Origin: Gallionella sp.
GTDB lineage: Bacteria > Pseudomonadota > Gammaproteobacteria > Burkholderiales > Gallionellaceae
DNA length: 64,000 nt
Direction of reading: 5' to 3'
NCBI GenBank assembly: GCA_030645535.1
Contig: JAUSNM010000029.1
Span: 1-64,000, forward strand
Shown: positions 1 through 9,539 of the stretch, piece by piece
Numbering within the stretch: the stretch's first letter is position 1
Layout of the letters: every line of letters starts with the position of its first letter
Made by a program: the position numbers and the translations under genes
The notes under the pieces: model-generated
Told to the model about the DNA's origin: nothing
Database searches by the model: none
Seen by the model: only the letters and a program-made list of their open reading frames with translations

Positions 1-38
1 CAGAGGCTGCACACTTGTCATGTCCGTTGGGAATTTAG

Positions 39-189
39 CAGGCTGCTGAAAAACGTTGTGAGCGCAGTCAAGACAAGGAAAAAAGCGGCGAAAAAGCGGC
101 GAAAAAGCGGAGTTTACACAGAGTAAATGAGCATTTTGAGCTACTTTTTGACGACGTATCGGCAAGCGTAATAGTTTTGCAGCTGCCTG
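39..189. mobile_element. MITE-like non-coding element with terminal inverted repeats
   Basis: Ends CAGGCTGCTGAAAAAC (39-54) and GTTTTGCAGCTGCCTG (174-189) are imperfect inverted repeats (13/16). Flanked by TTAG at 35-38 and 190-193. No ORF inside. Confidence 0.7.
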
Positions 190-196
190 TTAGTAC

Positions 197-1249
197 TCAG
201 CGCTCGCTAATCGTTACCTTATTGCGGCCACTTTCCTTTGATCGATATAACGCCGCGTCGGCCATCGACAGGATTTCTTTACTATGCTCTACGGGCTGAT
301 CATCAAGCAGCGCAATGCCGAACGACATGGTGACATGCAAACATTCACCCGTCAGCGGACTGCCGGCAGGCCCGATCTTTATAAATTCATGATCTTCAAT
401 GGTCTGACGCAGACGCTCTACGATATTTAAGACCTGATCTGCTTCAGTGTCTTCATAAATCAGCAAAAACTCCTCACCGCCATATCGGCCGGCGAGATCG
501 AGATGCTTTCGAATCACTGTCTCAAAGATGCGCCCTACTTCCTGCAGCACTGAATCACCTTGAATATGACCATATTGGTCATTGATTTTCTTGAAAAAAT
601 CGATATCGGCCAGCACGACAGCCCCTGAACAGATTTTTTTCCGTTTTTGGCGCTGAAATGTTTTTTCCAGCTCTTCCCGAATTGCGCGGCTGTTCAACAG
701 CCCGGTTAATCCGTCGTAGCTGGCCAGTTTTTCGAATTGCGTTTTCATTAAAATGGAACTCAACATATTGCACATGATTTCGCAAACCCGCACTTCATGC
801 TCCTGGATGTCTGATTCATCCCCGAAAAAATCACCTGCCAACAGGTAGCCGTGGCCTAAATTTTCAGGCAAATAGATCGACCCGACAATATCGCAGCCCC
901 ATCCCGGAATGTTGATGAATGAGACATTGCGATTCTTGAAGGCCATGACTTCGTTGGTAAATTCCAGGCGGGGATTATCGATATCAAGGCATATTTTAGT
1001 GCCTTCCAGCAAATCCGGTCTTATATGGTCAGGATTACAAACTGACATGACTTCCAGAATCAAATCGTTTTCAATCACGTTGGTAATTTTATATAAGACG
1101 CCAATGTGAAAGCCCAGGGCCTTGTTGATTATTTGCAGCGGTTTCTCAAAATAGCTTTGATCCTGATGGGGGACGTTGGTTAAGTGATAACTCAATTCAC
1201 CCAATTTATTTAAAAGATATTCCGCTGAATTTATAACTTTTCCCATCAA
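197..1249 (-). CDS. GGDEF domain diguanylate cyclase
   Basis: DGLTGLLNSRA, ADIDFFKKINDQYGH and RYGGEEF motifs. Confidence 0.92.
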   Translation of the reverse strand: MMGKVINSAEYLLNKLGELSYHLTNVPHQDQSYFEKPLQIINKALGFHIGVLYKITNVIENDLILEVMSVCNPDHIRPDLLEGTKICLDIDNPRLEFTNEVMAFKNRNVSFINIPGWGCDIVGSIYLPENLGHGYLLAGDFFGDESDIQEHEVRVCEIMCNMLSSILMKTQFEKLASYDGLTGLLNSRAIREELEKTFQRQKRKKICSGAVVLADIDFFKKINDQYGHIQGDSVLQEVGRIFETVIRKHLDLAGRYGGEEFLLIYEDTEADQVLNIVERLRQTIEDHEFIKIGPAGSPLTGECLHVTMSFGIALLDDQPVEHSKEILSMADAALYRSKESGRNKVTISER

Positions 1250-1308
1250 AAATGTTCCTTAAAAGTTGGGCGATGCGCCGAAACATCCTCGTTCCTTGTC
1301 TGTAACTT

Positions 1309-2211
1309 TTAAAACGGCGGACTGCCTTCTTCCTTCAAGGCTAAATATTCATCGATCAGCCGAACCAGCACTTCCGTCTCATCACCATCGGGCAGGCCGA
1401 GGATTCTGGCCACCCTCGCGACCTTGCCGGGGTTGATCCTGCCGCGACTGATGGACAGATCGGCTGGCGCTTCTCCACTCAACGGGATAGCGACTGCGTT
1501 CTCCAGGGTAACCGTGGAGGTCGCTGCCTCCGGTGTAATTTCTTCCCGTTTTTTGCGTCTGCCTCCTTCTTCGGAGAGGGCTCTGTCCACTGTTTTGCGG
1601 GTCAGCTTTTCACCTTCGGGTAGTTTCTCCACATGGCCTATCAGGGATTCGGCCCTGGCTTCATTTTTCTGGGACAGTTTTTCCAACTGAATGGCTGTAC
1701 CGGCGCTGGGAATCTTGCCCGAATTCAGCAGAGCTGTGATCTTTGGGGACAGGTTGGCTGTGGCAGCAGCGGTGGCCTGGTTGAGCCAGGCTCTTGTTCC
1801 GCCAAAATGTTCAGCCGCGGCTTCACGGTTGTCAAAGCGTTCGGCGATAGTCTGGATGGCGTTAGCCATGTCTCGCGGCTCCAGGGCTGAGCGAACACCC
1901 AAACCCATATTTTCAGAGACCTGCACATCCAACACCTCGGCGGCCTCACAACAGCGGATCAAGGCCGGTACCGATTGCTCACCTGCCATGACGGCAGCTC
2001 GCCAGCGGCGCTCGCCCACAATGAGCGTGTGCAGTCCGGCAGAGTTGGCAGGTTGGACCAGCAGCGGGTGGATGACACCCATCTTGCGAATGGAATTGGC
2101 CAGGCTTTTGAGGGCTGTTTCGTCGATGTTCTGACGCGGACTGGCCGTGTCTGGTTCAATCAACGTCACGGCTATCATCTGGAATTGAGTGTGTGCTTCT
2201 TTGAAGGCCAT
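1309..2211 (-). CDS. ParB/RepB/Spo0J-like partition protein (orphan)
   Basis: ParB N-terminal box IRKMGVIHPLLVQP and LIVGERRWRAAVMAG. Start MAFKEAHTQF chosen over the longer ORF. Confidence 0.85.
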   Translation of the reverse strand: MAFKEAHTQFQMIAVTLIEPDTASPRQNIDETALKSLANSIRKMGVIHPLLVQPANSAGLHTLIVGERRWRAAVMAGEQSVPALIRCCEAAEVLDVQVSENMGLGVRSALEPRDMANAIQTIAERFDNREAAAEHFGGTRAWLNQATAAATANLSPKITALLNSGKIPSAGTAIQLEKLSQKNEARAESLIGHVEKLPEGEKLTRKTVDRALSEEGGRRKKREEITPEAATSTVTLENAVAIPLSGEAPADLSISRGRINPGKVARVARILGLPDGDETEVLVRLIDEYLALKEEGSPPF

Positions 2212-2607
2212 GACTGCTCCGCGTAAAATAAGTGACAGCGCGATCAGGGGCATGAGCCATGCTTGAATTCCGCACAGACGAGCAAGGAACGCCCGGTAAA
2301 ATTTGAATTAACTAAAAATGATCCGCAGAATCACCTGCTGACTCGCGCTGACGCCAATTCTATCCCAGAACCGCTCCATATTCCCTTTCAGGTTTCACGG
2401 TTCGCAGCATTCGTCTCTTCAATCATAGAGTCAGGTGCGAGACCGGATAACATGAGCGCAGTCGGGGAAAGATTGGCAGAACTCGGCCTGCCCTCTGACG
2501 ATTGTTTGCCACCGGCACTGATACATTTCATCGCGACGCACAGCACTACAGTAACTGATGCGGCGTGTCGGCCTAGCCCTGCATCAAGGATGACCGGGCC
2601 GATATGC

Positions 2608-3606
2608 TCATAAAGCGGTTGAAAAACGCTGGCGATAAACCTTGGGCGTCACGCCGATTCTTTTCTGAAATACACGACGCATTTTTTCTTCGGTTCGAAA
2701 ACCCGTCTTCAAGGCAATCACTTTCAACGGGGATTTGTTTTCCTCCAGCAGACGCCGGGCAACTTCAAAGCGCGCTCTTTCTATAAAATCAGCCGGGCTT
2801 TCGGTTGTTTCCCGATGAAATACCCTGGCGAAATTCCTTTCGCTCATCGCCAGTCTGGCCGCCAGCATGGTCACATTCAGATCGTCGTCCAGGTGCTGCA
2901 TGATCCAGTTTTGCAATTCGCGTATGGTTGGATTAGTCGTCATCTGACTGGAAAGATGGACGCTGAACTGGGATTGACCGCCCGGCCTTTTCAGGTAGAT
3001 CACCAGGTCGCGCGCCACTTCGAGTGCTATTTCACGGCCAAAATCCTCTTCCACGATCGCCAATGCCAAATCCATTGCGGCAGTCACACCGGCAGAGGTC
3101 CAGATATTGCCCTCGCGGATAAAGATGGCATCGGCATCCACTTTTACCCCGGGATATCTTTTGCGCAAGCGTTCCGCAAAATTCCAGTGCGTTGTGGCCC
3201 GCTTGCCATTGAGCGCCCCGCCTTCGGCCAAAAAGAAACTTCCTGTACATAATGCTGCCAGCCGATTTATTCTGGACGCGGCATTTTCAACCCATTCGAC
3301 AATTTCGGGGGAATCTTGCAGCGCCTGCTCAATATCGGGCGAACCGACAATCAGGGCGAGATCCGGCAATGCAAAAATACTGATCGCCTTGGTCGCCTGC
3401 AGTGACATCAGCGTATCAGAGGGAATCATGCCGGTTTTTGTCGAGGCGATAGAAACCAAATATCCGCCAGCCAGGTTGCGTTGATGCAGGCAGCTGTTGG
3501 TATAGTCAAAAACCTTCAATGGCCCGATCGCTTCCAAAGCCTTAAAGCCCGGATAGACAATGATGTCCACGGTGCGTAGTTTATCTTTCGGTATGTTGCT
3601 GCTCAT
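2608..3606 (-). CDS. GlxA-like AraC-family regulator with DJ-1/PfpI N-terminal domain
   Basis: DJ-1/PfpI-like N-terminus ([24 protein letters not shown]) and C-terminal AraC HTH ([34 protein letters not shown]). Confidence 0.9.
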   Translation of the reverse strand: MSSNIPKDKLRTVDIIVYPGFKALEAIGPLKVFDYTNSCLHQRNLAGGYLVSIASTKTGMIPSDTLMSLQATKAISIFALPDLALIVGSPDIEQALQDSPEIVEWVENAASRINRLAALCTGSFFLAEGGALNGKRATTHWNFAERLRKRYPGVKVDADAIFIREGNIWTSAGVTAAMDLALAIVEEDFGREIALEVARDLVIYLKRPGGQSQFSVHLSSQMTTNPTIRELQNWIMQHLDDDLNVTMLAARLAMSERNFARVFHRETTESPADFIERARFEVARRLLEENKSPLKVIALKTGFRTEEKMRRVFQKRIGVTPKVYRQRFSTAL

Positions 3607-3967
3607 ATGGATTGAGTCCGTAAACTGCTGTAAATAATTGGCGAACAGTCACCACTTCGGTTTGGTAAGTTGTGAATCAGCCGATGCGCGCTGTTGCCTT
3701 CGCAAATGAAAAAATCCAACTACCGGGAATAATTCAGACGCAAATGCGGACAACGTTGCGGCATTTACAGCCAGAATCCACCCGGCTCTCCTTTCCCGTC
3801 TTTTTCAGATAGTAGAATGCTTCTTTTAAATAGAATGATGTTGACTGATGAAAACCAAAGCCGCAATTGCATGAAAGGCTGGTGCACCGCTCACGATTGG
3901 ATTTCATCGCGACGCACACGGCAAACGGCGCAGTAACCGGGGCAGCATAAACTACAAGGACGAACTT

Positions 3968-5122
3968 ATGCAAAACTTCACTTTCCACAATCCGACACGC
4001 ATCCTGTTTGGTCAGGGACGCATTGCCGATATTTCGCGCGAGATCCCGGCCGGCGCACGCGTATTGATCACATACGGCGGCGGCAGTGTTGTCAAGACAG
4101 GCACGCTGAATGAAGTAAAAGCCGCGCTGAAAGATTTCACCCTCTTCGAGTTTGCCGGAATCGAACCCAACCCGACTTACGAAACGCTGATGCAGGCGGT
4201 TGAACTCGCCCGCCGCGAGCAGATCGATTTCCTGCTCGCTGTCGGTGGCGGCTCGGTGATCGACGGCACCAAGTTCATCGCCGCCGCGATCCCTTTTGCC
4301 GGCGAACCCTGGGATATCCTCGCCAAACAGGCTGAGATAAAGAGCGCGATCCCGTTCGGCAGCGTACTCACACTCCCCGCGACCGGGTCTGAGATGAACA
4401 GCGGTGCCGTGATTACCCGACGCGCGAGCAACGACAAGCTGGTTTTTCTTAGCGATCTGGTCTACCCGCTGTTTTCGGTGTTAGATCCGACCAAAACGTA
4501 TACCCTGCCGGAACGTCAGGTAGCCAACGGCGTGGTCGATGCTTTCGTGCACATCGCCGAGCAATACCTCACTTATCCGTCTGACGCGAAAGTGCAGGAC
4601 CGCTTTGCCGAAGGCCTGCTGCTGACGCTGATTGAAGAAGGCCCCAGGGCATTACAGGAACCGGATAACTACGCAGTACGCGCCAATCTGATGTGGACGG
4701 CAACGCTGGCTTTGAACGGACTGATCGGCGCCGGCGTGCCTCAGGACTGGGCGACCCATATGCTGGGGCATGAGCTCACTGCACTGCACGGTCTTGACCA
4801 CGCCCAGACACTGGCCGTAGTGTTACCCGCCATGTTGCAAGTCAGGCGTGAAGAAAAACGCGAGAAACTGCTGCAGTACGCAGAGCGTGTCTGGGGCTTG
4901 CGTGAAGGCAACGCAGAAGTGCGCATCGATCAGGCCATCAAGTACACCCGGCAATTTTTCGAAAAAATGCATGTATCGACCCGGCTTTCAGACTATGGAA
5001 TCGGAAGCGACGCGATCCCGGCGCTGGTGGCGCAACTGCAACGGCATGGCATGACTGCGCTCGGTGAGCATCAGAATCTCGACATTAAACGTTCACAGCA
5101 GGTATATGAACTGGCCGTCTGA
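3968..5122 (+). CDS. Iron-containing alcohol dehydrogenase (YqhD-like)
   Basis: [43 protein letters not shown]. Confidence 0.92.
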   Translation: MQNFTFHNPTRILFGQGRIADISREIPAGARVLITYGGGSVVKTGTLNEVKAALKDFTLFEFAGIEPNPTYETLMQAVELARREQIDFLLAVGGGSVIDGTKFIAAAIPFAGEPWDILAKQAEIKSAIPFGSVLTLPATGSEMNSGAVITRRASNDKLVFLSDLVYPLFSVLDPTKTYTLPERQVANGVVDAFVHIAEQYLTYPSDAKVQDRFAEGLLLTLIEEGPRALQEPDNYAVRANLMWTATLALNGLIGAGVPQDWATHMLGHELTALHGLDHAQTLAVVLPAMLQVRREEKREKLLQYAERVWGLREGNAEVRIDQAIKYTRQFFEKMHVSTRLSDYGIGSDAIPALVAQLQRHGMTALGEHQNLDIKRSQQVYELAV

Positions 5123-5187
5123 TCCGACTCAATCGAAAAACCCGATGCGCGGTTAATCAAACATTATTACTATCAAGGAATTACAAA

Positions 5188-6297
5188 ATGAAATCAAAAG
5201 CTGCTGTTGCATGGGAAGCAAACAAACCCTTATCGATTGAAATGATCGACGTGGAAGGCCCGAAGCATGGCGAGGTGTTGCTCAAGGTCATCGCGTCCGG
5301 TGTCTGTCATACGGATGCGTTCACGCTGTCCGGCGATGACCCGCAAGGCGTTTTCCCTGCCGTACTGGGCCACGAGGGCGGCTGCGAAGTCGTGGAGTGC
5401 GGCCCCGGCGTCAAGGATCTGAAGCCGGGTGATCATGTGATCCCTCTGTACATTCCTGAATGCGGGGTTTGCAAGTATTGCCTTTCCGGTAAAACCAACC
5501 TGTGCCAGGCCACCGCTTCCACTGAGTGGGATGGTCTCATGCCCGACGGCACGACACGTTTTTCGATGAACGGCAAGCCTATTTTCCACTACATGGGCTG
5601 CTCCACCTTTTCCGAATATACCGTGGTGCCTGAAATCGCATTGGCAAAAATCAACAAAGCGGCTCCGCTGGATAAAGTCTGCCTGCTGGGCTGTGGCGTC
5701 ACGACAGGCATCGGCGCGGTCATCAATACCGCCAAGGTGGAACCCGGTTCAACGGTAGCCGTTTTCGGCCTGGGCGGCATCGGTCTGTCCTGTATTCAGG
5801 GTGCCGTGATGGCCCGCGCTAAGCGTATCATTGCAGTGGACATCAACCCGGGCAAATGGGCGATGGCCCGCGCGCTGGGTGCGACGGATTTCATCAACCC
5901 CAAGGAGCTGAGCTGCAGTGTGACCGAAGCCATCGTTGAAATGACCGATGGCGGCGTCGACTACTCCTTCGAGTGTATCGGCAATGTACACGTGATGCGT
6001 GAAGCGCTGGAGTGCACACACCTAGGCTGGGGTGTTTCCACCGTTATCGGGGTCGCCGGTGCCGGTAAGGAAATCTGCACGCGTCCGTTCCAGTTGGTCA
6101 CGGGCCGTACCTGGAAGGGCAGCGCGTTCGGCGGCGTCAAGGGACGGACGGAACTGCCAGGCTACGTAGACCGTTACATGAGCGGCGAAATTGAGCTGGA
6201 TAAGATGATCACACACACCATGCCGCTCGAAGATATCAACCGTGCATTTGACTTGATGCACAGCGGCGAAAGCATACGCTCCGTTATCATTTTTTAA
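5188..6297 (+). CDS. frmA: S-(hydroxymethyl)glutathione dehydrogenase / class III alcohol dehydrogenase
   Basis: [28 protein letters not shown], zinc-binding cysteines [25 protein letters not shown]. Confidence 0.96.
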   Translation: MKSKAAVAWEANKPLSIEMIDVEGPKHGEVLLKVIASGVCHTDAFTLSGDDPQGVFPAVLGHEGGCEVVECGPGVKDLKPGDHVIPLYIPECGVCKYCLSGKTNLCQATASTEWDGLMPDGTTRFSMNGKPIFHYMGCSTFSEYTVVPEIALAKINKAAPLDKVCLLGCGVTTGIGAVINTAKVEPGSTVAVFGLGGIGLSCIQGAVMARAKRIIAVDINPGKWAMARALGATDFINPKELSCSVTEAIVEMTDGGVDYSFECIGNVHVMREALECTHLGWGVSTVIGVAGAGKEICTRPFQLVTGRTWKGSAFGGVKGRTELPGYVDRYMSGEIELDKMITHTMPLEDINRAFDLMHSGESIRSVIIF

Positions 6298-6308
6298 GGC
6301 ACAAAAAA

Positions 6309-7145
6309 ATGAAGAAAATAGAAAGCATCAAAGAGTTCGGCGGGTGGCTTAACCGTTATGAGCATCAGTCCACAAGCTGCAATTGCACCATGACGTTTTC
6401 CGTTTATCTGCCGCCGCAGGCAGAAACGGAAAAAGTCCCCGCCGTCTATTGGCTGTCGGGCCTGACTTGCACCGATGACAATGTCCGCGTCAAGGCTGGC
6501 GCGCAGCGTTATGCCGCTGAACTTGGGCTGGCGCTGATCATGCCGGACACCAGTCCCCGGGGCGATAACGTGGCCGACATTCCGGATCGCTACGATCTGG
6601 GCAAGGGCGCCGGTTTTTATGTCAACGCCACCCAGGCGCCCTGGTCAGCGCATTACCATATGTATGACTATGTCACAGCAGAGCTGCCTGCATTGATCGA
6701 GGCGCATTTGCCGGTGCTGCCCGGCATCAAATCCATCAGCGGTCATTCCATGGGCGGGCACGGCGCACTGATCTGCGCACTGAAGGAAAAAGGCGCCTAC
6801 CGCTCCGTTTCTGCATTTGCACCCATCTGTCATCCGGTGAAATCTCCATGGGGTGAAGGGTGTTTCAGCGCCTATCTGGGTGATGATAAAGAACAGTGGA
6901 AGGCCTACGATGCAACCGAACTGATCAACGCCGGGCACACTGCTATACCGGTATTAATCGATCAGGGCACCAATGATCAGTTTCTGACTGAGCAACTGTT
7001 TCCGCAGGATCTGCAGGCGGCCTATGCAAAACAGGGCGGGTCTATCACACTGCGCATGCAGGAAGGCTATGATCACAGCTACCATTTCATTGCCACATTC
7101 ATAGGCGAGCACCTGGCCTATCATGCTCGCGCCCTGCGGCGATAA
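6309..7145 (+). CDS. fghA: S-formylglutathione hydrolase
   Basis: GHSMGGHGAL nucleophile elbow, full length, directly after frmA. Confidence 0.95.
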   Translation: MKKIESIKEFGGWLNRYEHQSTSCNCTMTFSVYLPPQAETEKVPAVYWLSGLTCTDDNVRVKAGAQRYAAELGLALIMPDTSPRGDNVADIPDRYDLGKGAGFYVNATQAPWSAHYHMYDYVTAELPALIEAHLPVLPGIKSISGHSMGGHGALICALKEKGAYRSVSAFAPICHPVKSPWGEGCFSAYLGDDKEQWKAYDATELINAGHTAIPVLIDQGTNDQFLTEQLFPQDLQAAYAKQGGSITLRMQEGYDHSYHFIATFIGEHLAYHARALRR

Positions 7146-8067
7146 ATCAGCCCGCGCCCGCATAAGCTCTGACCACGAGAGTATCAGGGGCTGACCACGA
7201 CTTAATCACCAACCATCGGCGGCGGTCTGGCACTGTTGACCCTGACTGGCTGGGCCGCCAGCCGCCGCAGCACAATGAAGTAAATCCAAGCGCAGGGGAT
7301 TGCCGGGTCACTCTCCCGTCCTTAATGGCCTAAGTTGATGATGCCACGAAGATATCAAAGCCGAATGGGAAACGGCCAGAGCGGTTCGTTGCGGTTTTTC
7401 CCCAAGAGCGGTCAGCCATTGAACAGAAAATAGTCCGTTCGGATATGGCGCCAGCTGGTTAAACTCCGAAGGAGTGCCTCAGGAAAATCCAATGGCAGCT
7501 ATGTCTCGGCTGCGACCCGTCACGCCTCATTGAAATCAACCGCCGCTATCCGCTACATACCAGAAATTCGCAGAATGATTAAATTGAGGATTTGACCATC
7601 AACAAGGTCTCTGGAGCCGCTAGTCACCACATTCCGCTTTCCGGCAGTTCGATTTACATCCACAGAATTTTCATAATAAGAAAGACAAAAACGGCAACTA
7701 GCCCATCAAGGCATAGTCGCCGTTTTCAATTTACAGAACACTCAAAAACCACTGATGTTCAATACTGTTCTGACAGTTCCCGCCATTCAAGACGGTTCAG
7801 TTCATGACTGTCACAAAACAATCATCATGTTTCGTGACAATAATGTCTTGAATGCAGCTAATGAAAAATCAATTGGTTACGTGCAATAATTTTACGTCAA
7901 TTCTCATGAAAGTCTTGAACAAAGTCCAATAATCAAAATATTTCATCACACTTGAACAATAAAGTCTTGAATAACGAGCATTAATCTGGTCGCAATTTCG
8001 TTATTTCACCGCCCGATAGCGGACGTCCACTCCTGAATGAGGAGATTACTGCAGGACCGGCGCCACC

Positions 8068-8215
8068 CAGGCGCTGATTCAGGAAGTAGCTTATCTGCGC
8101 AGCATGCGCTACGACGTCAAGAGCGAAGCGCTGAGTTCAGATCAGCGACAGCTGTTCGAGGACGATATTGTGCAGGACATCGCCGCTGTCAAAGCTGAAC
8201 TAAAATTTCCTGTCG
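8068..8215 (+). pseudogene. IS66-family TnpC transposase N-terminal remnant
   Basis: Plus-strand frame reads ALIQEVAYLRSMRYDVKSEALSSDQRQLFEDDIVQDIAAVKAEL, resembling the TnpC N-terminus. No downstream transposase domains. Confidence 0.65.
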
Positions 8216-8369
8216 CTGGGGCGGTTCGGATTGTTTTCAACTACGCCCAAGCCCGCGTCAGTAACTCAACCATCGCACCGTTAAATTAGCCATCACAGTG
8301 CTGCACTCATCGGCAAATGAACCGGAGCGTTCGTTAAAGGCATTCCACACTTCCGCGACAATACGCGTT

Positions 8370-9539
8370 TTAGCATTCTCTGAATGCCTGCGCTATCCGT
8401 TCCAGTGCATCGGCGATAACAGATCGCGGGGATGCGATGTTCAGGCGCATAAAGCCGCTGCCGCCCTGACCGAATGCCGTGCCGGGGTTCATGCCGACAT
8501 GTGCCTGTTTTACAAAGAAATCTCGCAGCTGGGCATCGCTCATTTTCAGCTCACGGCAATCCAGCCAGAGCAGATAGGTGCCTTCGGGCTGAATCAGGCG
8601 GATGGCCGGCAGGTGTCTTTCCAGATAACCGCTTACAAAATCGCGGTTGTCTCGCAAATAGATCAGCAGGCTGTCCAGCCAGACCTCCCCGCCGCGATAG
8701 GCAGCCTCAAATGCGGCAATGCTGAACGGGTTGGTGTTGCCCATGTGCAGACTGTCGAACACTTTTTTAAGCGCGTCACGCTGTGCCGGATCGGGGGCGA
8801 TCAGACACGACAGGCCGAGGCCGGGGATATTGAAGGTCTTGCTTGGCGCCACGGCGGTGATGACTTTATCCGAGTCCTTCGCCAGCGTAGCGAGTGAGGT
8901 GTGCTGCTCACCCGGATAAACCAGATCGGCGTGAATCTCGTCCGACAATATCGTCAAATCATGCCGCCTGGCGATGCGCAACACCTCGAGCAGCTCAGCC
9001 CTGCTCCACACGCGGCCTACCGGGTTGTGCGGCGAACACAGCAACAGCAGACGTGCGCCATCAGACGCACATTGTTCGAGATGATCGAAGTCGATGCTGT
9101 AACGCCCCTGTTCCAGACGTAACGGATTCTGAATCAGTCGGCGCCCGTTGGTCGTCACGGCAGAAAAGAACGGGAAATAAACCGGCGGCTGGACGATGAC
9201 GCCCTCCCCCGGCTCTGCATACGCCATCACGGTCGCGAACAACGATGGCACTACACCGGGGGCCATCACGATCCACTCGCGCTGCACCTCCCAGCCGTGG
9301 CGTTTTTTCAGCCAGGCTATCAGCGCATCGTACATGCTGTCCGGGTAGAGGGTATAGCCGTAAACCGGATGGGCGGCGCGTTCAGTCAAGGCGCGCGTCA
9401 CGGCTTCCGGGGCTGCGAAATCCATATCGGCTACCCATAACGGCAGCACATTTTCAGTGCCGAAATACGCGGCTCGCCCGTCGTGTTTTACCGAGCAAGT
9501 ACCATCGCGCTGAATCACCCGATCGAAATCGATACTCAA
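8370..9539 (-). CDS. ovoB: PLP-dependent C-S lyase of the PatB/MalY fold, probable OvoB
   Basis: PLP lysine motif PSKTFNIPGLGLS, LWVADMDF N-terminus. TTG start overlaps the ovoA stop (TTGA). Confidence 0.82.
   Translation of the reverse strand: MSIDFDRVIQRDGTCSVKHDGRAAYFGTENVLPLWVADMDFAAPEAVTRALTERAAHPVYGYTLYPDSMYDALIAWLKKRHGWEVQREWIVMAPGVVPSLFATVMAYAEPGEGVIVQPPVYFPFFSAVTTNGRRLIQNPLRLEQGRYSIDFDHLEQCASDGARLLLLCSPHNPVGRVWSRAELLEVLRIARRHDLTILSDEIHADLVYPGEQHTSLATLAKDSDKVITAVAPSKTFNIPGLGLSCLIAPDPAQRDALKKVFDSLHMGNTNPFSIAAFEAAYRGGEVWLDSLLIYLRDNRDFVSGYLERHLPAIRLIQPEGTYLLWLDCRELKMSDAQLRDFFVKQAHVGMNPGTAFGQGGSGFMRLNIASPRSVIADALERIAQAFREC

Noticed and set aside
2263-2613. 116-aa plus-strand ORF upstream of the GlxA-like gene
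   Set aside because: No recognisable family, low-complexity ending and no clear RBS; could be a relic but not supportable as a gene.
8298-8897. 199-aa plus-strand ORF antisense to ovoB
   Set aside because: Antisense shadow of a GC-rich coding region with no recognisable motif.
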